Source: Aureispira sp. CCB-E (GTDB lineage Bacteria > Bacteroidota > Bacteroidia > Chitinophagales > Saprospiraceae). Taken from it: 64,000 bases of DNA. The stretch is from assembly GCF_031326345.1 (NCBI RefSeq), contig NZ_CP133671.1, positions 1,798,001 through 1,862,000 on the forward strand. The letters are read 5' to 3'. The position numbers and the translations under genes were made by a program. Each line of letters starts with the position of its first letter. The stretch's first letter is position 1. This document shows, one piece after another, positions 44,544 to 56,500 of the stretch. The notes under the pieces were generated by a model. The model was not told the origin of the DNA and ran no database searches. It worked only from the letters and a program-made list of their open reading frames with translations.

Positions 44544-47500
44544 ATGATAAAGAAGATACCATTAGTTTTAATAATTCCATTATATTTTTTATTTACTCCA
44601 ATTTCTTTTGCTGTTTTTGGTGCTAGTTTAACCTATCGGTGTTTAGGAACCAACACGTACGAAGTGACCTTGACAGCGTATCGGGAATGCTCCAGTACTC
44701 CTTTGTCACTTTCTTCTCAAACTGTCAACTGGTCGGGTGTCTGTTCTCCAAGTTCAGGTAGCATCAACCTTGCATTTGTAAGCCGAGTAGATATTACTCC
44801 AAAGTGTACGTCAGGAAATACGTCTTGTAGTGGAGGGGGACCTTTTGGTGTGGAAGAATATGTTTACAAAGGAACATTTACATTGCCTGTGGGGTGTAAT
44901 AATGCAACAGTATCTTGGCAGCATTGTTGTCGATCAGGAACCATTAGTTCTTTTAATTCGGCTCCAGGAGGATTGTATATTTATGCAGAAATTAATAATG
45001 CGGCAGGCTTATTAAATAATTCTCCAGAATTTTTGGCTATTCCTAAAACGATAGGCGAGCGAAACAATCCTTATATTTATAATAATGGCGTTTTAGAAAC
45101 AGATGGTGATTCATTGGTATATTCTTTAGTGGATTGTATGGAAAGCCCAGGAGTGCCTGTGGATTATGATACAGGGGCAGGTTTTTCTGGAACGAACCCT
45201 ATTGATGCCTCGCCAAGTATGACCCTAGACCCTGAAACAGGACAGATGGAGTTTGGAACTACCTCACCTCCCAATCAGCAAGTTGTTTTTTGTGTTTTGG
45301 TAGAAGAGTATCGAGGAGGTGTAAAAGTAGGATCGGTTGTTCGAGATGTTCAATACTTAGCGAAAGGAAACAGTTCTAATAATTCGCCAACTGTTTCAGG
45401 AATCAATGTAACAACTAGTTATAGAGCAACTGCTACTGTTGGAAATCCTTTGTCATTTGTTGTCGAAGGTACAGATTCAGATATAGGAGATACAGTGAAA
45501 ATGAATTGGAATCGTGGGATTCCAGGCGCTAATTTTTCGGTAGCGACGAATGCTGTGCCTAGTCAAGTAGAAGGAAATTTTTCTTGGACTCCAAACTCTA
45601 GTGACGCAGGACGTAGTCATAAATTTACAGTAAAAATATTTGATAATAAATGCCCTTTGTATGCAACCAGTACTTATGTTTATGTGATTAATGTTCCTCC
45701 CTTGCCACCACCAGGGGGTGCTGTTGATGCAGGAAGAGATACTATTATTTGCAAAGGAGGGCAAGCCAATCTAAATGCAAGAACAACTTCTTCTGCGGTA
45801 CAAAGTTTTAAGTGGGAACCAACAGCTGGCTTATCGAACCCCAATATTGCTAACCCTGTAGCAACAGTCAGTAATAGTACGCTTTATACAGTGACATTAA
45901 CTTACTCGAATGGAGACCCGCCAACAACAGATGCTGTCCTCGTGACAGTAGAAGATCCCGTGGTCGATATTCTACCGAATAGAGGAAATGTATGTGGTGG
46001 TGGTTCTGTAAGTTTAATTGGAGGTGTGAATAGAGATGGATTGCTGTTTGCTTGGTCTGATTTAAATACAACAGCGACAGGGCATCCTGTTTTTACGAAT
46101 GGCACTTCTGGAAGTGTTAATGGCTCCACATCCAGATTGGATTTTGGAATGTACACCTCCCCAGGGAATTATAAGTTTGCTTTAAAAACCCAGACTTCGA
46201 GTGGTTTTTGTATGGCAGAAGATACAATAGAGTTAAGGGTAATTCCTAATCCGCCTGCTGTTACTTGCCCTGAAATTTATGTTACTCCTTTAGCACCTAA
46301 TTCTGGTAAAGGAACTAAATCAAATCCAACTAATTTAAATGAGGCTCTGCGACGTGCAGTTTGTGGTAACGTGGTTATCAAAATGGGAGAGGGAGTTTAT
46401 ACAATAAACCGAGCTTTAAATTTATATGATAATATTACTTTAGAAGGTGGCTTTTTGCCAACAATCAACTGGGTAAAAGCAAGTAACCAAGGGCGAACTG
46501 TCATTCATAGAACAGTAGCCAATCCTGATGGAAAACCGAACTTAAACCAGCGCTTAGTTGCCATTCAAGCTGTTGGTGTCAAAGGTTTTCGTTTGCAAGA
46601 TTTAACCATTACTACCGATGATGCTCCTGCTGGATCGGGCATTTCGACTTATGGCTTGTATTTGAATGGTGCAGAAGATTACCATATTACTCGTGTTGAA
46701 ATAGAAGCTGGAGATGCTGCTGATGGCACTGTAGGAATGAATGGTTGCGGTCGAATGGCTGGTCCTCTTGGATCAAGCAATTTAGATGGTCGAAATGGAG
46801 CAACTGGCGTTTCTGGAAGTTTATTAGGCGTATTTGTAGATGGAGGAAGTGGAGGAAACGGTGGGGGAAGTTTTGGGATTTGTGGTTTGCCACCCGAACC
46901 ACCAAGAGGTCAGGGAGGAAGTACACTAAATTCTAATGGCGGAATGGGGGCTTCTAGTGTATACCCTAATATGCATGGCGGTGCTGGCGGTGGCGGTGGT
47001 GCTGGAGGTTTGCCAGTAGTTGGTGCTGCTGGTAGCGGTGGTACAGGTGGTGCTGGTGGCGGTCCAAGAGGAGGTGGACAAATTTCTTCGGGTGGTGCTT
47101 CTGGAAGTACACTTTTGCTTGGAACAGGAACTGGCGGGGGAAATGGTTTTCCTGGGAGTCCTGGAGCGAATGGAGAAAGAGGATCCGATGCAGCTTCAGG
47201 AAAACATATAGGAGGAGTCTACCAAATCCGAAAGGCGTCTAATGGTCAAAATGGTCAAGGAGGAGACGGCGGCGGCGGCGGCGGTGGCGGCGGTGGGCTA
47301 CTTCCATCTGGAAATGGAAATGGTGGCGGTGGCGGCGGCGCTGGTGGCGCTGGTGGTGCTGGTGGTATTGGTGGTGGAAGTGGCGGTGCTTCATTTGGAA
47401 TTTATATCACCAATAATGGTTCCAATGGTTTTATAGAGGATTGCTATATAGAAGCTGGTAGTGCAGGTGATGGTGCTATGGGGGGCAGTGGTGGTAATGG

Positions 47501-50500
47501 TGGCTTAGGTGGTCTTGGTGGTGCTGGTGGTGTGTCTAATTTGGCACAGTTGGGAAGAGGTGGAAATGGTGGCGCTGGCGGTACTGGCGGTCGTGGCGGT
47601 CGTGGTGGAGAAGGTGCTGACGGTATCGAAGTAAATATTTTTTGGGATGGAAAAGGAGTTGTACCAGCCGCACGTGATTCGGCATTTAATTTATCAGGGC
47701 AACCAACTATTGTTGTAGAAGATATTAATTGCAGTAACAAACAAGTACGATTTAGAAATACAACATTGCCATCAGGTACAGGAAATACAAATTGGAATTT
47801 TGATCTTGTTGCAGGAACGGCAATGCCGAATAATAGTAGTGATAATCCTGGAGTGACAACCTATTTAAATACAGGACGTTATACGGTTAGGAATGGAACG
47901 GGACCGAATGGGATTTACAGAGGCTTTCAAAACATCGCTTTCCCTGGTCCTGCACAACCAACTATTTCAACTACAGCAGTACCTTTAGGTGGAGCAGATA
48001 CATTTCAAGTATGTATAGGAGATATGCCTATCTTTACGAGTTCTAATACTACGGATACTATTTATTGGAATTTTACAACAGCCATAAGCCCATCTAATCC
48101 AGGTAATATACCCACTGTGTCGGGTATACCATTTAATGTGGCAGGTTTTCATGTGATTGAATTGTATGTTCATTCAGCTTGTTGTGGACCATCTCCTAGG
48201 GATACCATTTGGTTGCATGTAGTACCTAATCCAAATGTATTGCCTTTGCCTAACGATACCATTTGTATAGGAGATACATCGGAGATTAAATTGTTGGGGT
48301 TAAATGGTTTAGATACAGTTGTTTGGAATCCATCTAGTGGTTTAACCCAAGTTACACCAGATTCTTTTATTGCAGTACCTACAACGACAACAACCTATCG
48401 AGCTACTATATCTAGACGACTAAGCAGTGGAGGACAAACGTATTATGCTTGTCCTGTAGATGTAATTACTGAAATTACGGTATCATCTCCTGTGACAGCG
48501 AGTATTGCTTCTAAAGTAGATGTAGCTTGTAAAGGCGAATTGACAGGAGAAGCAACGGCACGAGGCGTCGGTGGAGGTAGTACTAGTTATCTCTATCAAT
48601 GGGATGCTGCTGCTGGAAACCAGACAACAGCCACAGCTACTGGACTGGCAGCAGGAACATATTGTGTTACTGTTACGGAGAGCATGTCAAATTGTTCCGA
48701 TGTGGTTTGTGTTACCATTCAAGAACCTGCTTTGGTAACATTCATTAATACAATCTCATCAACAGACGTATCTTGTAATGGTGGTAATGATGGAAGTGCT
48801 TCTGCACTAGCACAGGGCGGAACTCCATATACTGTAGGTTCGCCGTATAACTATACTTGGTCAGATGGTCAGACAGGTCCAACAGCAACAGGATTGGCGG
48901 TCGGAAAGTATTATGTAACAGCAACGGACTCATTAGGATGTCAAGGGATAGATTCTATTATTGTTAATGAACCGGCTATAATAACGCTCACTACATTTAC
49001 CGCTCCTATAAATTGCCATGGAGATACAACAGGTGTTATTTCGGTATCTCCTAGTGGTGGGGTAGGAGGCTACACTTATCAGTGGAATGCTGCGGCGAAT
49101 AACCGAACTAGTGCAGTGGTTAATAATTTGAAAGCTAATATTACTTATTGTGTGACGGTCTCGGATGCTAATAGTTGTACAGCAACTATTTGTGAAACAT
49201 TATCAGAACCACCAGAATTAGACGTAGATATCTTTATTTTAAATAATATTTCTTGCCATAATACAACAGATGGGAGCTTGTCTGCCTTTTCAACAGGGGG
49301 AACAGGGACAGGAACATATGCTTGGTCTACAGGACAAAATACGGCGACCATCAATAATCTTGGTGGAGGTATTTATACAGTAACAACAACAGATGGAAAT
49401 GGTTGTACGGTAACTGATACAGAGACCTTGGTTGCTCCTTCACCAGTTACCGTTACTTCATCGATAGTTGGAATTACTTGTCATGGAGATTCGACCGGTG
49501 AGATTGCTTTGACTGTTAACGGGGGAACAGGTACTTATACGTATCTTTGGTCTACGGGAGCGACAACTAGTACCCTTACAAATTTAAGGGCAGGATCATA
49601 TACGGCTAGTATTACAGATGGGAATGGTTGTATGACATCGACAAATATCTCATTGATAGATCCCGCTCCAATTCCTGCTCCAGATATTCGAGCATTGGAT
49701 ACGATTGTCTGTGAAGGGGAAGACATTCAACTCATATCTTTTACTTCTGCTAATCAGCACAATTGGACAGGACCTAATGGATGGACAGGACAAGGACAGT
49801 TCCAAATTATTCCAATTTCAGGAACGGTTCACGATGGCGTTTATTCTTTATACACTGAAAATAACAATGGTTGTGTATCTAGAGATACTTCTATTAGAAT
49901 TTATGTCAACCCATCACCTACAGCACCTATTTTATTAGGAGGAGGAACGCTATGTTTTAACGATACAATAATTTTGGAAGCAAGTGGAGGAACTTGTGAT
50001 AGCTTATATTTTAATGGACCAATTAGTACAATTGGAACAACAGATACGATTCTGTTGATTCCACCCTTTTTCCAAAATCATCAAACGGGCTTGTGGACTC
50101 TAAGTTGTGTTGATACACTAACGGGGTGTCGTTCTGAATCGGCTCCTATATTTATCAATATGCAACCTTCTCCACCGCAACCTATTGTTAGTAGCAATAG
50201 CCCTATTTGTGTTGGTGATTCTGCTGTTTTGATAGCGCCTAGCGTGATAGGAGCAATAAATGAATGGTTTGCAGATTCTAATCAAAATGTGAGTTTGGGT
50301 GTTTTTGATACCTTGCTGAGATATAATTTGTTTGCGACAGATACTGTATTTTTAGTTCAAACCGTCAATGGTTGTCCTTCTCCAATTAGTCGAGTAATCA
50401 CAACTGTTAACCCAAAACCTAGTCTGCCGATTATTATAAGCAATAGTCCCGTATGTGAAGGAGATACCCTACAATTTAATACTCCTTCATCGGGAGCTAA

Positions 50501-53500
50501 TTATGAATGGGCACACGAATTTAATGGCTTTAATTCCAACCAAAGAGATCCTTTTATTTATCCTGTTGGTGTATTGGATTCTGGTCGTTATGCATTGGTT
50601 ATAACCAATAGTTTTGGATGTGTTTCAGATACTGCATTCGTACAAATTTCTGTCAATGAACTACCTATTGCACCTATTACCAATACCAATAGCCCTGTAT
50701 GTGAAGGCGATAGTATCCTTTTGAGCGTTAGTTCCATTTGTGATACGATCTATTGGATCAGTCCTTTAGGCAATCAATACCGCACAACAAGTCCAATGTT
50801 AGGAATTGATACCAATAGTGTTGATTATGTTAATGGTCCATGGAATATAATTTGTGTCAATGCAGCAGGTTGTGCATCTGCTTCTACTATTGATACTGTA
50901 AGAATACGCCCCAAACCTATTTTCCCAACCATACAAGGAAGAGACTCTGTTTGTATAGGAGATAGTGTACGCTTGGGTGTTTTCCCTGTGTTTAATGCAA
51001 ATTATACCTGGACAACAGCAGGGAATATAGTTGTTAGTAATAACAATCGAGCTACATTTTTGAATATAACAACTGATACAACATTCTACTTGACAATATC
51101 TGTCAATGGTTGTTCCGACAGAGATAGTGCTCGTATTGCTGTTTATCCTGCTCCTATGGCTCCAATACCACCAGATACAATTCGCATCTGTGAAGGCGAC
51201 ACATTACGAGCATCAACGATAACACCAGCATTGGGGTATCAATGGAGGAACCCTATAGGGAATACTAGCCATGCCGCTATGCCTATGAAAGCTTCTGCGA
51301 CATTACAAGATAGTGGAACATACCGTTTAAGAATTATTGATTTGAACGGTTGCGTTACACCTGACACGACATTTGAAGTAATTGTCAATACTTTGCCCAA
51401 TGTTCCTACTGTTGTAGATAATAATCCTTGTCATGGAGATAGTTTAATTCTTGTCGCAACAGGAAACGATGACTATACTTGGTTGAGTTCTAATGGAACG
51501 ACTTATACTGGTGATACGGTAGTACTTTTGTTTGGTTCATTGGATTATACTGCTACTTGGGATGTTGTTGGGATCAATAATGCAACGGGGTGTGCCTCAT
51601 TGCCAACTTATCATAGTCCTTCAGTGCGACCTACTCCAGCATCCCCAGTGGCATCGAATAGCGGTCCTGTTTGTGTAGGGGATTCTGTTAGACTATTGAC
51701 ACCAGTTGTTGCAGGCGCTAGTTACAATTGGATAGCCTTGCCAAGTTTGACACTTGTAGGGGGCGCAAATGAGATTGTGGTGCCTAATATTACCAGTAAT
51801 CGTTCTTTTAGATTAGAAATTGAGGTAAATGGTTGTACGAGTGCCGATACAACACAAGTATTCGTACACCGTGCGTTGCCAGCACCTCAATTGCCTGATA
51901 GTATACTTGTGTGTGAAGGCGATACCTTGTTTTTAACAACTGCTACCATTGTGCCTGTAGGGGGGAGTTACGATTGGTCTGGACCGACAGGATTTACCTC
52001 CAATCAAAAAGATCCATTTATAACTCCTGCTCAATCTATTCATAATGGGGTTTACACTTTAGAATTGATAGATACTACAGGCTGCCCATCGGAAGATACT
52101 ACTGTACGAGTAATTGTCGTCCCTCCACTAGCGGCAACTAGTATAACTAGTCCAAGTACGAATATTTGTAGAGGCGATTCATTGATTTTGATTGCGGCAA
52201 CTACTTGTGATAGTATGGTTTGGGTAAATCCTTTGAATCAATTGGTTGAGGGAGGAGATACCTTGGTGCTGACAGATACTAGTGCTAATTATTTAGCAGG
52301 AGATTGGAATTTAATTTGTGTGGATACTGCAACAGGCTGTCAAAGTGTCTCGAATACAATTACCATAACTATTAGAACCGTTCCTAATCCACCCGTTATT
52401 ACACAAAATGGTCCGTTGTGTGCAGGAGAGGATTTAAATCTAAGCATGGCATTGGTTAGTGGTGCCAATTATCAATGGTACGCGAAGAACCCAATATTAT
52501 TAATTGCCAATACTTCTAGTATTACCCTTTCAGGGATTACTACAGATACGGTGTTTTATGGTGTTGTTGCTGTTAATGGTTGTTCTGCTTTAGATTCTGT
52601 TCAGGTGATCGTTAATGCGCTACCTGCTCCACCTAATGTTGATGCTGTATCAGATACGATTTGTGAGAATGATTCGTTGAGATTAGAAACTTCTACCAAT
52701 GCAGTGGCGTATAATTGGACAGGTCCGAATGGTTTTAGCAGCATACAACGTAACCCAATTGTTGCCGTGACCTCATTGGATACAGGATTTTACAGTTTGA
52801 CGATTACAGATACTTCAGGTTGCCAGTCTACAGATAGCATACGGATACATATCAATACTGTGCCAATCCAACCTACAATAACTACTGCAAATAACGTTTG
52901 TTTTGGAGATAGCATTCATTTGGAAGGAGGGGCTTGTCACTTGTCAACATGGTTCTCTCCAATAGGAACTACATTGGATGTGTTTGGAAGTTCAACTTTA
53001 ATTATACCTGTTGACAGTGCAGAATATGTCTCTGGGGCATGGCGTGTAATTTGTACCGATACAATTACAGGATGTGTATCGGATACGTCATTGCCTGCTA
53101 ATATTACGATTAATACTTTACCCGCTAGTTTATTACCGAGTAACAATGGTCCGATTTGTAGTAACAGCACGGCTACGTTGTCTGTTCCTCAACAAGGAGC
53201 CTTAACTTACGAATGGGCAGAGGATCGTTTATTGACAACAATTATCCAAACAGGACATGTCGCCAATACAGGACTGTTAACTTCAGATCGTACATTTTAT
53301 GTTCGAGGAACAACTTTGGCTGGTTGTTCAACCATTGATTCTACAACAGTAATTGTAGTAGCTCCATTAACAACGCCTGATATCTTTGCTACTGATACCT
53401 TACTTTGTGAAGGAGATAGTATATTATTGGGAACCAATGCGAGCCCTTATACTTACTATTGGACAGGTCCGAATGGATTTGCTTCAAATAGGCAGTATCC

Positions 53501-56500
53501 TATTATTGCCACAGCGACTACAGCGGATAGTGGTTTATATACATTATTGGTAGAAGATAGCAATGGTTGTCTTTCCCCCGATACAAGTATTCATATTGCA
53601 GTTCATACAAACGCATATACGGGATTGACCTTGTTAAATCCGAATAGTATATGTACTGGAGATTCTGTTGTTATTGAAACAAGTGGAACTATCTGTGACA
53701 GTGCTTTGTGGGTTGGTCCAATAACAACACAAGGAGGGAGCTTGAACCAAACGATTGTTTACCCCAATGATAGTAACTATGTCAATGGGGCTTGGTATTT
53801 GATTTGTTACGATACCTTGACTGGATGTTCTGCGGTTTCTAATACAGTATTGGTGAATATTGATCCAATCCCTCCTAGACCTATTGCCATTAACAATGGT
53901 CCCGTATGTATGGGGGATACGGTTGAATTATCTGTAGTGGGATCTTCTGGAAATAGAACATTTTGGTATGCAGATTCTTTGTTGACCAATGTTATTGATA
54001 GTAGCCTTGTGATTACAGTAGGAGGTATTGTTAGCGATACAACCTTTTATGTACAGCAAGTAAGTACCAATGGTTGTTTGTCACCGGTCGCTAACACGAC
54101 TGTGAATTTGCACCCTCGTATTACACCTATTGTGTATCAAGATACGGTAGAAGTTTGTGAAAGAGATTTGATACAATTGGGTGTTTTGACGAATGGCAGC
54201 AATTATAGTTGGGTAGGACCAGGAGGTTATACATCATCTCTACAAAACCCAACAATTAATAATGCAACGATGACTGATGCTGGAAATTATATAGTATCTA
54301 TTGTTGATAATAATGGCTGTCTTTCTTTTGAGGATACCATTGTTGTTATTGTGAAGAGCAATCCAACGGTACCCGTTCTTAGTCATAATGGACCTGTTTG
54401 TGAGGGCAATGATTTGATCTTAAATGTATCCGCTGCTTGTGATATTTTTAGATGGACAGGACCTTCGGGGGCTCCATTCGATTCTACTGTTACTACCTTA
54501 GTAATCCCTTCTAATCATCCCGATTATAGAGATGGAAGCTGGGAGATGTTATGTATCGATACAATCACAGGTTGCCAATCTTTGTCTAATATTGTCAATG
54601 TAGATATTATAGAAAAGCCTTTGTCAGGAATTATTGCCAATTCGGGACCAGTGTGTATTGGTGATTCTGCAATTTTATCAACAACACCAATTACAGGGGT
54701 GACTTATGATTGGAAGCTGGCAAACAATACTTCGGTCGATACAGGGCAATCTATAAAGGTCTTAATAACCACGACAACGACTTTTTATTTGGAAGTAACC
54801 ACCTTTAGCGGGTGTTCATTTATAATAGATTCTACTACTGTCAATGTTTTTGCACCAACCCCCAAGCCTTCTATTAGTAGTAATGCGCCTATTTGTGAAG
54901 GAGATACTTTGTTCTTGACTTCTTCTTCCTTAGCACCCAAGTATACTTGGACAGCTCCCAACGGTTTTGTTGACACTACTCAAAATACAATGGTTTTGGG
55001 AGTAAGCCTTGCGGATTCAGGTGTGTATACTTTATCGATTATAGATACCAATGGATGTGCTTCTTTAGATACAAGTCTGAATGTAATTGTTCACCGTACA
55101 CCTAGTTCTCCCACGATTACAGGACTGCTAAGTATTTGTGAGGGAGATAGTTTATTATTAAGCGTATCTGGTGCTTGCGATTCAGTATATTGGATTAGTC
55201 CATTAGGAAATATTTTCTCTGGAAATAATTTGAGTATTGCAGCAGATAGTACGGGATACGAAGCAGGAACATGGCAAGCCTTCTGTTTGGATACGATAAC
55301 AGGCTGTGAAGCTGCATCTGCACCAGTCAATATAACCATTCGTTCTAAATTTGCACCTGTTGTAACCAACAATGGTCCAGTTTGTATTGGAGAGGGAGCA
55401 ATATTGAGTACCAACTTTATCGTAGGAACCTATACTTGGTGTAGAGATTCTCTGATGACAGACACCATTGTAGGTGCTAATGGTTTCGTAGTGTTTGTCA
55501 ATAATTTGCAAGCTGATACGACATTCTATGTCGTCGTAACTCCGTCAGGAGGCTGTAGCTCAGTACCCACTCCAACAACTGTTTTAGTGCGTCCTGCGGG
55601 ACCCGCCCCTATAGTTCCTAGTAATTTGAGTGTTTGTGAAGGAGAGGACATTATTTTGACTACTACCACTACTGCTTCAGCGTATCATTGGAGTGGTCCT
55701 AATGGCTTTGGATCTAGTCAAGCTAACCCTGTTATTTCGAATGCCGATACTTCAGATGCAGGAATTTATTACTTAACAGTAGACGATCTTAATGGCTGTA
55801 CGACCGATAGTGCCCAAATAATAGTAACTGTTGATACCTTGCCAGCAGAACCCAATATCAAGCCTTTTGATGTTATCTGCCAAGGCGATACTTTATTCTT
55901 GGATGCTGATAGTACGAGCAATCATTGTGACTCAATGGTATGGGTAGGGCCTAATGGGCCTAACTTTGCAATCTCAGGCTCCAGTATCTTCATTTTACCT
56001 AATGATACCAATTATGTGGGGGGGGTATGGGTGTTAAGATGTATAGATACTACGACAGGATGTTTTAGTACTTCTAATGCTAGCTTGGTTATTATTTCAC
56101 CTTTGCCAGATACACAAGCTACATTTAGTAATAGTCCTATTTGCATCGGAGGAGATGCTGTGCTCAGCACCAATGTTGTTAATGCATTTCACACCTACAC
56201 TTGGTATTCGAGCTTGGCATTGGATACCGTAGCAGGAACGGGGCAAAATCCAACAATACCCAACATAACAACAGATTCTACATTTTATTTGGTGATAACG
56301 AATGGCGTTGGATGCCATTCCGCTCCAATAGCTACTCCCGTAACGATTCTACCGCCAAGTACAGCACCCGTTGTACCAGCTGACTTTGCAGTTTGTGAGG
56401 GGGAACCAATTGTTATGACAACAAGTAGCCTTGCTAATGCTTATTATTGGTCTGGACCCAATGGTTTTGTTGATAGTGTTCAGAATCCAATTGTTACTCC

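Noticed and set aside
47242-47436. Plus-strand alternative frame (Val/Ala-rich) in the Gly region
   Set aside because: Frame-shifted reading of the same GGT/GGC repeats, not a separate gene.
47444-47740. Minus-strand open frame rich in Pro/Pro-Ala opposite the glycine-rich block
   Set aside because: Poly-Pro is the mirror of GGN glycine codons. The plus-strand frame continues through it without a break, so this is a shadow.
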